DNA of 63,834 bases, from contig JAGRPI010000042.1 of NCBI GenBank assembly GCA_019449635.1, positions 1 to 63,834 on the forward strand, written 5' to 3'. The position numbers and the translations under genes were made by a program. This DNA is from Candidatus Ferrigenium bremense. Its GTDB lineage: Bacteria; Pseudomonadota; Gammaproteobacteria; Burkholderiales; Gallionellaceae. Below, piece after piece: positions 19,786 through 29,559 of the stretch. The notes under the pieces were generated by a model, which was not told the origin of the DNA, did not search any database, and was given only the letters and a program-made list of their open reading frames with translations. Every line of letters begins with the position of its first letter. Positions within the stretch are counted from its first letter, which is position 1.

Positions 19786-20406
19786 ATGGCCAATTGTTGC
19801 AACGACAAGGCTTGCGAGATCGAGGCGCTGCGCGGCCGCCAAAGTTCGACGCTCAAGTGGGTGCTGGGCATCAATGCCGTCATGTTCGCGGTGGAGCTGA
19901 CGGCCGGGCTGATGTCGGGCTCCCTGTCGTTGCTGGCGGATTCGCTGGATATGCTGGGCGATGCCCTGGTATACGGCTTCAGCATCTATGTCGTCGCGCG
20001 CGGCGCGCGCATGAAAGCCCGGGCCGCCCTGTTCAAGGGCATCATCATGGCGCTGTTCGGCCTCTTCGTCCTGGGGCAGGCGATCTACAAGATGCTCTTT
20101 CCGCATGTCCCGGTATACGAGGTCATCGGCGTCATCGGCTTGCTCGCGCTCGCCGCGAACAGCATATGTTTTGTCCTGCTCTGGCGGCATCGATCCGATG
20201 ACATCAACATGAGCTCCGTCTGGCTGTGTTCCCGCAACGACCTCATTGCGAACGTCTCGGTGCTGCTTGCCGCCGCCGGAGTATGGCTGACCCATTCGGG
20301 CTGGCCCGACATCCTGGTCGGCCTGGCGCTTGCCGCCCTGTTTGCCCGATCGGCATGGTTTGTATTGCGCGGGGCCATCAGGGAGCTTCGGACAACCGAT
20401 GCCTGA
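19786..20406 (+). CDS. cation diffusion facilitator family transporter
   Basis: A 206-residue protein with about five to six hydrophobic segments and a Cys-rich N-terminus (MANCCNDKAC) that may bind metal. The CDF metal-site helix is seen as LLADSLDMLGDALVYG, and the second as CSRNDLIANVSVLLAA, in which Asn-Asp replaces the usual His/Asp pair. It lacks the long C-terminal cytoplasmic domain of larger CDF proteins. Metal specificity cannot be told. It stands between rnfE and nth, which are usually adjacent. Start chosen at the second of two close ATGs. Confidence 0.8.
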   Translation: MANCCNDKACEIEALRGRQSSTLKWVLGINAVMFAVELTAGLMSGSLSLLADSLDMLGDALVYGFSIYVVARGARMKARAALFKGIIMALFGLFVLGQAIYKMLFPHVPVYEVIGVIGLLALAANSICFVLLWRHRSDDINMSSVWLCSRNDLIANVSVLLAAAGVWLTHSGWPDILVGLALAALFARSAWFVLRGAIRELRTTDA

Positions 20407-20430
20407 ATATTCACCCGGACCATCCAGCTC

Positions 20431-21063
20431 ATGAACCACGCCAATTGCAGAAATATCTTCCTGCGCCTGCAGGCAGCGAACCCGCATCCTGCGACCGAAC
20501 TGGAACATCGCACACCGTTCGAGTTGCTGGTGGCGGTACTGCTCTCGGCGCAGGCCACCGATGTCAGCGTCAATGCCGCCACGCGGCAACTGTTCCCGGT
20601 CGCCAACACGCCGCAGGCGCTGCTCGAACTCGGCGAGGAAAAACTGCGCGAATATATCCAGCGCATCGGCCTGTACCAGACCAAGGCCAGACATCTGATA
20701 CAGACCTGCCGCATGCTGGTGGAACGGCACGGCGGCGCCGTGCCGCAGACGCGTGAGGCGCTGGAAGCCTTGCCCGGCGTGGGGCACAAGACTGCCAGCG
20801 TGATCCTCAACACCGCCTTCGGCCAGCCCGTCATCGCGGTGGACACGCATGTGTTCCGCGTCGCCAACCGCACCGGCCTGGCACCCGGCAAGAACGTGCT
20901 CGAGGTGGAAAACAAGCTGCTCAAGATCGTGCCGGATGAATTCAAGCACAATGCGCACCACTGGCTGATCCTGCACGGGCGCTACATCTGCCAGGCGCGC
21001 AAACCGAAATGCGGCATATGCGTCATCAACGACCTGTGCGAATACGAAGAAAAGGAACTCTGA
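20431..21063 (+). CDS. nth: endonuclease III
   Basis: A 210-residue DNA glycosylase/AP lyase of base excision repair. The helix-hairpin-helix (LPGVGHKTASVIL, residues ~112-124) with the catalytic Lys, the catalytic Asp in AVDTHVFRVANRTG, and the C-terminal [4Fe-4S] loop C-x6-C-x2-C-x5-C (CQARKPKCGICVINDLC) are all present. It is next to the rnf cluster as in other proteobacteria, and overlaps the following DUF1841 gene by one base. Confidence 0.96.
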   Translation: MNHANCRNIFLRLQAANPHPATELEHRTPFELLVAVLLSAQATDVSVNAATRQLFPVANTPQALLELGEEKLREYIQRIGLYQTKARHLIQTCRMLVERHGGAVPQTREALEALPGVGHKTASVILNTAFGQPVIAVDTHVFRVANRTGLAPGKNVLEVENKLLKIVPDEFKHNAHHWLILHGRYICQARKPKCGICVINDLCEYEEKEL

Positions 21064-21488
21064 TGCTGTTCAATCCGTCGCGCGACGAAGCGCGCAATTT
21101 CCTGTTCGAGTCATGGCGCAAGCGCAAGGCCAGCGAATTGCTCACGCCGCTGGAAGACCTCGCCGCGCAACTCATCGCCAGACATCCCGAATATCACACC
21201 GTGCTCGAGGATGCGGAGCGCCACCAGGAGCAGGACTACCTGCCGGAGCACGGCGCAGCCAACCCGTTCCTGCACCTGATGATGCACCTCGCCATCGAGG
21301 AACAGATCTCCATCGACCAGCCGGCTGGCATCCGCACGCATTTCGCGCGCCTCACGCGACAATTCGAATCGGAGCACGATGCGCAGCATCGCATGATGGA
21401 ATGCCTCGGCGAAATGATCTGGCAGGCGCAGCGCAACCGCACCCAGCCGGATGCGGCGATCTATTTCGCCTGTCTGGAAAAACAGTGA
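21063..21488 (+). CDS. DUF1841 protein
   Basis: A 141-residue soluble protein recognisable as DUF1841 (MLFNPSRDEARNFLFESWRK ... NPFLHLMMHLAIEEQISIDQPAGIR ... AQHRMMECLGEMIWQAQRN). Function unknown. It has conserved His/Glu residues in a helical fold. Its ATG overlaps the nth stop, so translational coupling is likely; linkage to nth is usual in betaproteobacteria. Confidence 0.85.
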   Translation: MLFNPSRDEARNFLFESWRKRKASELLTPLEDLAAQLIARHPEYHTVLEDAERHQEQDYLPEHGAANPFLHLMMHLAIEEQISIDQPAGIRTHFARLTRQFESEHDAQHRMMECLGEMIWQAQRNRTQPDAAIYFACLEKQ

Positions 21489-21565
21489 GCGGTAAAAACG
21501 GCTGGCCTGTGCATCAGAACCGAACTGCACGGCGCTGGCCGCGCAGCTTTTGACAGCGACCCCTA

Positions 21566-21973
21566 TTAGCCCAGCCTGCTTGCGATCTCAAGTTCGGCAG
21601 CCATCCAATACTCGGACGGGCAGCCGCAAAACCCGTCACGCTCCGCAATAAAATAAGCTGCGGTTTGCACCATGCGATAGCGCTCTTCGGGAGTGAGCTG
21701 CGCCACGGCTTTCTTTGCGGCCGGTTTGGCTTTGGCGGTTACGGCTTTTTGTGCCGGAGCTTTCTTTGCAGCGGCAGGCACCGCTGTTTTTTTCACTGCC
21801 GGGGTTTTGCTGCTTTTCGGTTTCGCGGCAGCGGTCGCCGTCTTTTTTATCGCCGCTTTTTTGGGCGTCGCAACTGCCGCTGCCCTGGTGGTTTTCGGTT
21901 TGCCGGCAGCCGTGCCGGCCGCCTTGGTTACAGCCGTTTTTTTAGCGGCTGGTGGTGCTTTTCGTTCTGCCAT
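21566..21973 (-). CDS. histone H1-like Ala/Lys-rich protein with C-terminal DUF2934
   Basis: A 135-residue protein. Residues 1-90 are almost only Ala, Lys, Pro and Thr in AAKK/KPK repeats, like the tails of bacterial H1-type nucleoid proteins, so nonspecific DNA binding is expected. Residues ~93-135 match DUF2934 (ERYRMVQTAAYFIAERDGFCGCPSEYWMAAELEI). A second H1-like gene starts to appear at the right end of the window. Confidence 0.8.
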   Translation of the reverse strand: MAERKAPPAAKKTAVTKAAGTAAGKPKTTRAAAVATPKKAAIKKTATAAAKPKSSKTPAVKKTAVPAAAKKAPAQKAVTAKAKPAAKKAVAQLTPEERYRMVQTAAYFIAERDGFCGCPSEYWMAAELEIASRLG

Positions 21974-22162
21974 GATGCAACCTCCCTGATGATGAAGTTA
22001 ACAGCCAAAAGCTTACCGAACGGGCATAGTAGTAACGATAACCCTGTCAGTCAACAAGTTCCGCCCAGGAGCCGGCAAACGGCATTTGCGGCTGCGCGGG
22101 TTGACGCCCCATCCCCGACCGGCTAGGGTGCTCAACATCAACTTTCTTGCACCAGAAAAACC

Positions 22163-23239
22163 ATGAAATATCTCCGGCTCGAATTCCCGATCGCCATCGC
22201 CCTGGTCGTCCTGCTGCTGGGCTTTTCGTTCGAGCACAGCGCCGTAGAACACGGCGGGGTCATGCTGTGGGGTCTGTTGCTGGTGATCCTCGCCGCGATC
22301 ATCGGTGTGGCGTTCCGCATCGCCCATCATGCCGAGGTGCTGGCGATGCGCTTCGGCGAACCGTACGGCACGCTGATCCTCACGCTCGCCGCCGTGTCGG
22401 TCGAGGTGGTGATCCTGGTCGTGCTGCTGCAGGGCGCGCCCAACCCGACGCTGGCGCGCGACACGGTGTTCGCCGCCGTGATGTTCGACATCAACGGCAT
22501 CCTCGGCCTCGCGGCCATCGTCGGCGGCCTGAAGCACGGCAGCACCAGGTACAACATCTCGTCGGCCAACTCCTTCATCGCCATGCTGCTGGTCGCCATC
22601 GGCGTCGGCATGTTCATCCCGGACTTCGTGCCGGAACATCAATGGCGGATCTACTCGGTCTTCTCCATCGGCGTCATGGCAATCATGTACCTGGCTTTCC
22701 TGCGCCTGCAGACGGTCGAGCACCGCAACTTCTTCGAATATAGCGCCGGCGAGGAAGAAGAGGCGCATGACCTCGCGCACAGCCCGAACAGCCTGCATGT
22801 CGCGGTGATGCTCGGCGCGATCGCGCTGGTCGGCGTGCTCTCGGAAGTGTTGTCGGTGCTGCTGGATGCCGGCCTGTCGGGCAGCAGCCTGCCGAAGTCG
22901 ATCCCGGCGGTGCTGGTCGCGCTGATCTCGGCGAGCCCGGAGATCCTTACCGCGCTGCGGGCGGCGCAGAACAACCGCATGCAGACCACCGTCAACATCG
23001 CGCTGGGCGCTTCGCTCGCCACCGTGCTGCTCACGCTGCCGGTGATCGAGAGCATCGCGCTGTTCAGTGGCGAACGCATCGAGATGGCGCTCACGCCGGT
23101 TCAGGCGGGCATGCTGCTGCTGACCTTCCTCACCGTGATGAACAACCTGCACGACGGCGAGACCAACGCCATCGAGGGCATCAGCCACTTCGCGCTGTTT
23201 GCGGCGTTCATCGCGCTGGTGATGATGGGACTGATCTGA
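22163..23239 (+). CDS. Ca2+/cation:proton antiporter, ChaA type
   Basis: A 358-residue membrane protein with about eleven helices. Two CaCA-type alpha repeats are visible: the first around LTLAAVSVEVVILVVLL, with acidic residues in the helix, and the second around ALISASPEILTALRAAQNNRMQTTVNIALGAS. An acidic loop (SAGEEEEAHDLAH, residues ~193-206) separates the halves, as in CAX/ChaA exchangers. It probably extrudes Ca2+ or Na+/K+ at alkaline pH. Monocistronic by context. Confidence 0.85.
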   Translation: MKYLRLEFPIAIALVVLLLGFSFEHSAVEHGGVMLWGLLLVILAAIIGVAFRIAHHAEVLAMRFGEPYGTLILTLAAVSVEVVILVVLLQGAPNPTLARDTVFAAVMFDINGILGLAAIVGGLKHGSTRYNISSANSFIAMLLVAIGVGMFIPDFVPEHQWRIYSVFSIGVMAIMYLAFLRLQTVEHRNFFEYSAGEEEEAHDLAHSPNSLHVAVMLGAIALVGVLSEVLSVLLDAGLSGSSLPKSIPAVLVALISASPEILTALRAAQNNRMQTTVNIALGASLATVLLTLPVIESIALFSGERIEMALTPVQAGMLLLTFLTVMNNLHDGETNAIEGISHFALFAAFIALVMMGLI

Positions 23240-23262
23240 CAGCCTGTTAATCTGAAAAGCCA

Positions 23263-23341
23263 GTTAGCCACAGATAGACACGGATTAACACCGATACACC
23301 CGCTGATTGTCCGTGGACATCCGTGTTAATCCGTGGCTTAA
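23263..23341. repeat. inverted repeat of the AGCCACAGAT...CACGGATTAACAC type
   Basis: AGCCACAGATAGACACGGAT near 23263 faces GTGTTAATCCGTGGCT near 23323. A related pair flanks the other side of the next gene at 24080-24290. A common intergenic repeat type. Confidence 0.7.
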
Positions 23342-23362
23342 CTGCGCTTTCAGGGTTGAGGA

Positions 23363-24067
23363 TTACTTGTCGAACAGACCCTTGAGCGCCGCTCCCGCAC
23401 CGACCACCACGCCGCCCACCCCGCCGATCACTGCCGCCTTGGCGAGCGCCATGGCCAGCTTGTTATTCAGCTCGGCGATGATGGCCTTGACCACCTGCGC
23501 GGAAGTGGCGCCGCCGGTCTTCTTGCCGACGTTGCGCAACTCGATGTCCGGCAACGAGAGTTCCAGCATACCGTTGTAGTTGACCTTGGCGTTGCGAATG
23601 ACGAAGGAGTCGATGATCATCCTCTTGCCGCTCCCCTGTTTGGATTTATCGCTCTTATCGCCCTTTGCGCCGAGATAGGCCTCGACATTGCGCTGAATGG
23701 TGTCGAAATTGGTGACGTCACCGGCCTTTTCGTAACCGATCTGCGGTGCATCGATCAATATCCTGCGGATCACGATCACGTCCCTGGCAAGGCTGGCCGG
23801 TTCGAGCTCGATTACGACGGTACCCGCCTTCAATGCATAATCGGACTTGAATCCCCTGGGGTTGCCGAGAAACAGCCCGGATAACGCGCCGCGTCCGTCC
23901 GTCGCCGAAATCTCGACCTTGCTGACCTTCACGGCCGCCTGTGTCATCTCCGGCCCGAACTCCTCGACGGCCATCTTGACCAGCCTGCCCAGCGGATTCT
24001 GCAGCACGAAGTAGGCCGCAACGGCGGCGGCTGCCAGCACGGCAACGATGACCAGCAGTTTTTTCAT
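23363..24067 (-). CDS. membrane-anchored periplasmic protein, AsmA/DUF748-like
   Basis: A 234-residue protein with one N-terminal transmembrane segment (KLLVIVAVLAAAAVAAYFVL) and a periplasmic beta-rich domain whose layout (residues ~35-190: KVSKVEISATDGRGALSGL, IDAPQIGYE, VIRNAKVNYNGMLELSLPDIEL) resembles AsmA/DUF748 proteins of the envelope. The C-terminus has a hydrophobic glycine-rich tail (GGVGGVVVGAGAAL). The start is taken at 24067; an ATG at 24136 would read through repeat DNA. Function unknown. Confidence 0.7.
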   Translation of the reverse strand: MKKLLVIVAVLAAAAVAAYFVLQNPLGRLVKMAVEEFGPEMTQAAVKVSKVEISATDGRGALSGLFLGNPRGFKSDYALKAGTVVIELEPASLARDVIVIRRILIDAPQIGYEKAGDVTNFDTIQRNVEAYLGAKGDKSDKSKQGSGKRMIIDSFVIRNAKVNYNGMLELSLPDIELRNVGKKTGGATSAQVVKAIIAELNNKLAMALAKAAVIGGVGGVVVGAGAALKGLFDK

Positions 24068-24079
24068 ATCTAAAACCTC

Positions 24080-24290
24080 AGTTAGCCACAGATTGACACG
24101 GATAAACACGGACAGAACATCGCGCCCTCTATCCAACTTTCCCCCAGAGGAGGAAAGAGCGATTGCCTCCTCTCCCGCTTGCGGGAGAGGATTGAGGAGA
24201 GGGTGCGCGGGATTGGCATCTCAGTTGAATGGTACAGGGAAAAGTTGGTGCAACCATTGTTCATCTGTGTCAATCCGTGGCTCAATCGCG
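24080..24290. repeat. repeat cluster upstream of the AsmA-like gene
   Basis: AGCCACAGATTGACACGGA (about 24084) faces TCTGTGTCAATCCGTGGCT (about 24264). Nested inside is the palindrome CTCCTCTCCCGCTTGCGGGAGAGGA near 24165-24192. No gene is seen in 24068-24324. Confidence 0.7.
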
Positions 24291-24324
24291 TTTTTCAGGC
24301 TCTTGGGTCTCCGATCCGCACCAA

Positions 24325-25443
24325 CTACGCATCCGGGTAACGCTGCCGCAAGGCAACGCGCTTCAGATACGCCTCGCGCGCGATCTGCACGTCCTCCAGG
24401 AAATACGGCAGCTCTTTCAGCAGCAACGCCTGCGGGCCATCCACCAGGGCCTTGGGCGGCGCGGGATGGAAATCCACCAGCACCATGTTGGCTCCAGCCA
24501 GTACGCCCTGCGCGGTGACATGCAGAGTATCGAGTATGCCATCCGGCGAGGCCTGCCGCGAGCCGACCGAGTGCGACGGATCGACGCACACCGGCATGCG
24601 CGTCAGCCGCTTCACCACCGGCACATGCGCGAAATCCACCAGGTTGCGGTGCGGGTCGCCCATGTTGGTCTTCATGCCGCGCAGGCCGAACACCACGTTG
24701 CGGTTGCCCTCGGAGGCCAGGTATTCCGCCGCATTCAGCGATTCGTCCAGCGTGATGCCAAAGCCGCGCTTGAGCAGCACCGGCATCTCGGTTTGCCGCC
24801 CGACGATTTTCAGCAGCTCGAAGTTCTGCGTGTTGCGCGTGCCGATCTGCAGCATCACGCCGGTCGGGTTGCCGGTCTGGCGCAGCGCCTCGCGGATCTC
24901 GTCGAGGTGCGACTCGTGGGTGATCTCCATCGCAATCACCCTGATGCCGTACTTGCCCGCGAGTTCGAACACGTAGGGCAGGCAGTTTTTACCGTGCCCC
25001 TGGAAGGCATACGGGCTGGTGCGCGGCTTGTACGCGCCCATGCGCGTGCACACCTGGCCGTTGTCGTGCACCGCCTTCATCATCATCCCGACATGCTCGC
25101 GATTGTCCACCGCGCACAGCCCGGCAAACACATGCAGCGTATCCTGCCCGAAGCGCACGCCGTTGTAGTCGAAATGCGTGGGGCGCCGGTCGTCCTTGTG
25201 CCGCCCGAGGATGCGATACTCCTCGGAGACCCGCACCACGCGTTCGACGCACGGCAGGCTCTGCATGTCCTCGATGTCCAGCAGCTTGGTGTTGCCGATC
25301 AGGTAGATCTCCGTGAGCGCCTGCTCGCTGCCGCGTTCGACATGCACGCGCGTCTGGATGCCTTGCAGCGTCGCGAGGTGCGCCAGCAACTGCCGGTATT
25401 CCGGGGACTGTTCGCCGACGTTGGAAGTGAGAATCAGAATCAT
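24325..25443 (-). CDS. 3-deoxy-7-phosphoheptulonate (DAHP) synthase, type I-beta
   Basis: A 372-residue enzyme that joins PEP and erythrose 4-phosphate, the entry step of the shikimate pathway. The N-terminal ~90 residues form a ferredoxin-like regulatory domain. The barrel follows: GAYKPRTSPYAFQGHG (PEP-binding block), VIAMEITHESHLDEI, QIGTRNTQNFELLK, PVLLKRGFGITLDE, and CVDPSHSVGSR (metal-binding His). Feedback regulation probably acts through the N-terminal domain. Another shikimate gene, aroE, is far away in this window. Confidence 0.9.
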   Translation of the reverse strand: MILILTSNVGEQSPEYRQLLAHLATLQGIQTRVHVERGSEQALTEIYLIGNTKLLDIEDMQSLPCVERVVRVSEEYRILGRHKDDRRPTHFDYNGVRFGQDTLHVFAGLCAVDNREHVGMMMKAVHDNGQVCTRMGAYKPRTSPYAFQGHGKNCLPYVFELAGKYGIRVIAMEITHESHLDEIREALRQTGNPTGVMLQIGTRNTQNFELLKIVGRQTEMPVLLKRGFGITLDESLNAAEYLASEGNRNVVFGLRGMKTNMGDPHRNLVDFAHVPVVKRLTRMPVCVDPSHSVGSRQASPDGILDTLHVTAQGVLAGANMVLVDFHPAPPKALVDGPQALLLKELPYFLEDVQIAREAYLKRVALRQRYPDA

Positions 25444-25461
25444 TTTTACCCCTTGAAATAT

Positions 25462-25554
25462 GTAGGTCGGGTTAGGCGCGCCTTTCGCACCGTAACCCGA
25501 CGTTTTGCACCAGATTTTGTCGGGTTACGCGATAACGCCGCTAACCCGACCTAC
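25462..25554. repeat. nested inverted repeat of the GTAGGTCGGGTTAG type
   Basis: GTAGGTCGGGTTAG (25462-25475) is the exact complement of CTAACCCGACCTAC (25541-25554). Inside, CGTAACCCGA (25491-25500) faces TCGGGTTACG (25520-25529). No gene in 25444-25604. Confidence 0.75.
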
Positions 25555-25604
25555 GGTTCTGACGTTGGAGCTATGAATCAGGATCATTTGTTTATTCCTT
25601 GTGA

Positions 25605-26183
25605 TTATTTGCCCAATAATATCGCCGACTGCGCCGGCCACTGCGCCATAGGGTCGCGCGCAAAACCGCTCTTGGCGAATTGCTGCCAGCGGCCGGTCAC
25701 ATAGCACACCAGCAGATTCGCATGAGCGCCCACATCCGCTGATTCGCCCATCTCGCCCTGCGTCGCGGCCATGCGCAACGATTGCTTGAGCGTCGCCTCG
25801 ATGCGGTCCAGCAACTGGTTGATGCGCTGCTGCAGCCGCTCGTCCTCGTTCACCAGCGCGTCGCCGGTCAGTACGCGTGTCATGCCGCGGTTCTTCTGCG
25901 CGAAGCCGAGCAGCATCGCCACGATCGCCCCGGCCTGCTGCAGGCCGCTTTTCTCTTCCTGGGTGATCTTGTTGATCAGGCCGAACACCGTCTGCTCGAT
26001 GAACTCGATCAGCCCCTCGAACATCTGCGCCTTGCTGGCGAAATGACGGTACAGCGCCGCCTCGGAAAGCTCCAGCTTCGCCGCCAAGGCGGCCGTGGTG
26101 ATCTTCTCACCCTTGGGCTGCTCCAGCATCTGCGCCACGGTTTGCAGGATTTGCAGTTTTCTTTCGCCCGGTTTGCTTGCCAT
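25605..26183 (-). CDS. slmA: nucleoid occlusion factor SlmA (TetR fold)
   Basis: A 192-residue TetR-family protein. The N-terminal helix-turn-helix (ITTAALAAKLELSEAALYRHFASKAQMFEGLIEFIE) matches SlmA closely, as does the core RGMTRVLTGDALVNEDERLQQRINQLLDRIEATLKQ. SlmA bound to chromosomal sites blocks FtsZ assembly over the nucleoid. The order argB / nucleotidase / slmA is common in betaproteobacteria. Confidence 0.9.
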   Translation of the reverse strand: MASKPGERKLQILQTVAQMLEQPKGEKITTAALAAKLELSEAALYRHFASKAQMFEGLIEFIEQTVFGLINKITQEEKSGLQQAGAIVAMLLGFAQKNRGMTRVLTGDALVNEDERLQQRINQLLDRIEATLKQSLRMAATQGEMGESADVGAHANLLVCYVTGRWQQFAKSGFARDPMAQWPAQSAILLGK

Positions 26184-26202
26184 GTTTATTCCCTTTGAAA
26201 GA

Positions 26203-26262
26203 CCCTCTCCCGGCCTTCGGCCACCCTCTCCCGCCTGCGGGAGAGGGGTTGGAGGAGAGGGT
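26203..26262. repeat. CTCTCCC palindromic repeat between slmA and the nucleotidase gene
   Basis: CCCTCTCCCGCCTGCGGGAGAGGG with flanking half-copies fills the 85-bp gap. Same family as at 17108-17150. Confidence 0.7.
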
Positions 26263-26268
26263 TTGTGA

Positions 26269-26910
26269 TCAGACGATACGACCCAAGATTCCCGGCAACT
26301 GCATCACGTCGCGTATCTTCACATCCACGCACGGCGCGCTCTTGTTGCCGGCATTCACCCATACCGTGCGCATCCCCAGCCGCTTCGCGGCATGCAGGTT
26401 CTCCACACTATCCTCGACCATGATGCATTGTGCCCCCGCGACACGGTGCCTCCGCAGCAGGCGCAGGAAGCCGAAACTGTCCGGCTTCGGACGGTAACAC
26501 GCCTGTTCCACCGCCATCACATCATCGAACAGATCCGCCACACGCAACAGCTTCAGCACCGCCTGCGCGTAGTGCTGCGGCGCATTGGAAAACACCACCT
26601 TCCTGCCCGGCAATGCCTTCAACACATGGCGCAGGCGCGGCTCGCGCAGCACCATCCGCTCCAGCTCCGGGAACTGGTGGGTATGCCACAGAAAATGTTC
26701 CGGCCTGGTGCCGTGGTGGCGCATCAGGCCGCTCAGTGTCGCGCCGTAACGCTGCCAGTAGTGCATGCGCAATGCATTCGCCGCCGCCTCGTCCAGTTGC
26801 AGATGCTGCTGCAGATAGGCCGTCATGCTGCGGTTGATATGCGGAAAGATGTGCGGCGTCGCGTTATGTAACGTGTTGTCCAGATCAAAAATCCACAACG
26901 GGGCAGTCAC
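26269..26910 (-). CDS. HAD-family pyrimidine 5'-nucleotidase
   Basis: A 213-residue HAD hydrolase: nucleophile motif DLDNTL at residues ~9-14, motif II in VVFSNAP, motif III Lys in YRPKPDSF, and motif IV in IMVEDSVENL. Relatives (Sdt1/PyrI-like) dephosphorylate pyrimidine nucleoside monophosphates. It lies three bases from argB and is probably in one transcript with it and slmA. Confidence 0.85.
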   Translation of the reverse strand: MTAPLWIFDLDNTLHNATPHIFPHINRSMTAYLQQHLQLDEAAANALRMHYWQRYGATLSGLMRHHGTRPEHFLWHTHQFPELERMVLREPRLRHVLKALPGRKVVFSNAPQHYAQAVLKLLRVADLFDDVMAVEQACYRPKPDSFGFLRLLRRHRVAGAQCIMVEDSVENLHAAKRLGMRTVWVNAGNKSAPCVDVKIRDVMQLPGILGRIV

Positions 26911-26913
26911 GCC

Positions 26914-27972
<1,059 letters not shown>

Positions 27973-28091
27973 TCACTGACAGCCACGCGAATTCCGGGAT
28001 CGGGAGCCGCATTTGGAGTATTCTTCGCAGACTTGTAATGCGTTGCGCAAAAGTTGTCCTGGGCATTGCGCTCCAGAAACGGATCCGCAAA

Positions 28092-29366
28092 ATGGAACCT
28101 GCCAGCATCGACAAATACGAGATCTCCAGCGTGCTCGGCAGCGGGGCGACGAGCACCGTTTATCTTGCCCATGACGCTTTCGCGGGGCGCCAGGTCGCCA
28201 TCAAGGTTTTCCGTTCGTCCATATTGTCCGACCCTAAGCATGGCCACAAATACCGGAAGCTGATCGCCAACGAGGCTTCGCTCGCGGGACGGCTCAACCA
28301 TCCGCATATCGTCGCCATCCATGATGCGGTGCTGGGCCAGGACAAATGTTATATCGTCATGGAGTACGTCGAGGGCGAGACCCTGGAGAAATACGGGCTG
28401 CCGGAATCCCTGCTGCCCGTTGAGAAAGTGATCGAGATCATTTTCAAATGCGCCCTTGCCCTCGATTTCGCGAACAGGAACGGTGTCATTCATCGTGACA
28501 TCAAACTGGCGAACATCATGATGTGCCGGAACGGTGACATAAAAATAGCCGACTTCGGCTCTGCCGTATTGACCAGAAGCGACCAGACCGAACTGGTCGG
28601 GGTGGGCTCTCCCGCCTTTATGTCGCCGGAGCAGATCCGGCAGCAATCCCTCACGCAACAGACGGATATCTACTCCCTCGGCGTGGTCATGTACATGCTG
28701 CTGACCGGGCGGATGCCATTCGAAGCGGAGAACAGCTACGCCCTGTCACACAAGATCCTGAACGACGAGCCGATCGGGATTCGCAGCCTCCGTCCGGCAT
28801 TGCCGCTCATGCTGGAAAAAATCGTCGCCAAGGCGATGGGCAAAAAACTGGAGAACCGATACTCAAGGTGGAGGGACTTCGCGCAAGACCTTTCCAATTT
28901 CGCCGCGCTGGAATTGCCCCGGGAAACCGTTTCAGAAACGGAAAAATTCAACACGATGCGAAGCTTGTCCTTCTTTCAGGAGTTCAATGACACCGAGCTA
29001 TGGGAGGTATTGCGCATCAGCGTATGGATACGCGCACCTGTCGGCACCTGTCTGGTCCGCGAAGGCGAGGAAGGCAATTTTTTCTTCATCGTAACCGACG
29101 GAGAAGTAAAGGTAAGCAGGGAAGGCAAAACCTTGGGGATCGAAGGGGCGGGGCATTGTTTCGGCGAGATGTGCTATATCCGGCACGGTTCGACTACCCG
29201 TACCGCCACCGTCATGGCAAACTCGCCTGTCACCCTGCTCAAGATCAAGCCCGAATCGCTGATGAACGCCTCGGAAAACTGCCAGTTCAGATTCGACCAT
29301 GCTTTCCTGATTACCCTGGTCGAGCGATTGACGCAGGCGGATATACAACTGGCCAGCATGCAATGA
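28092..29366 (+). CDS. Ser/Thr protein kinase with C-terminal cyclic-nucleotide-binding domain
   Basis: A 424-residue protein. Residues ~8-275 form a complete Hanks-type kinase: glycine loop GSGATSTVY, ATP Lys in VAIKVF, catalytic HRDIKLANIM, DFG, and GSPAFMSPEQ. Residues ~295-420 form a cNMP-binding/CAP-effector domain (RAPVGTCLVREGEEGNFFFIVTDGEVKV ... GHCFGEMCYI). No membrane segment is present. The kinase could be gated by a cyclic nucleotide; that is inferred from the architecture. Divergent from argB with ~290 bp between, in which I see no gene. Confidence 0.88.
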   Translation: MEPASIDKYEISSVLGSGATSTVYLAHDAFAGRQVAIKVFRSSILSDPKHGHKYRKLIANEASLAGRLNHPHIVAIHDAVLGQDKCYIVMEYVEGETLEKYGLPESLLPVEKVIEIIFKCALALDFANRNGVIHRDIKLANIMMCRNGDIKIADFGSAVLTRSDQTELVGVGSPAFMSPEQIRQQSLTQQTDIYSLGVVMYMLLTGRMPFEAENSYALSHKILNDEPIGIRSLRPALPLMLEKIVAKAMGKKLENRYSRWRDFAQDLSNFAALELPRETVSETEKFNTMRSLSFFQEFNDTELWEVLRISVWIRAPVGTCLVREGEEGNFFFIVTDGEVKVSREGKTLGIEGAGHCFGEMCYIRHGSTTRTATVMANSPVTLLKIKPESLMNASENCQFRFDHAFLITLVERLTQADIQLASMQ

Positions 29367-29428
29367 AGGGAAGGCCGAAAACAAATCAGGCGGCATGCGC
29401 CGCCCGATTTTCTTGAAGACCATGCTTA

Positions 29429-29558
29429 GGAACCTCTGATTAAGTCCAAAACTGTGGTTCGATACATTTCCCGTTCGCCCCGAATGCCGCGCCAACGCGG
29501 TGTATCGAGGGGTGAGAACGGAAAATACTCACCGCGAACGGACTTAATCATAGGTTCC
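29429..29558. mobile_element. 130-bp MITE-like element, family B, copy 1
   Basis: The ends GGAACCTCTGATTAAGTCC (29429-29447) and GGACTTAATCATAGGTTCC (29540-29558) are inverted repeats with one mismatch. CTTA occurs directly outside both ends (29425-29428 and 29559-29562), consistent with a 4-bp target duplication. The right CTTA overlaps the hsp20 stop codon. A near-identical copy lies at 36565-36694. Confidence 0.82.
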
Positions 29559-29559
29559 C

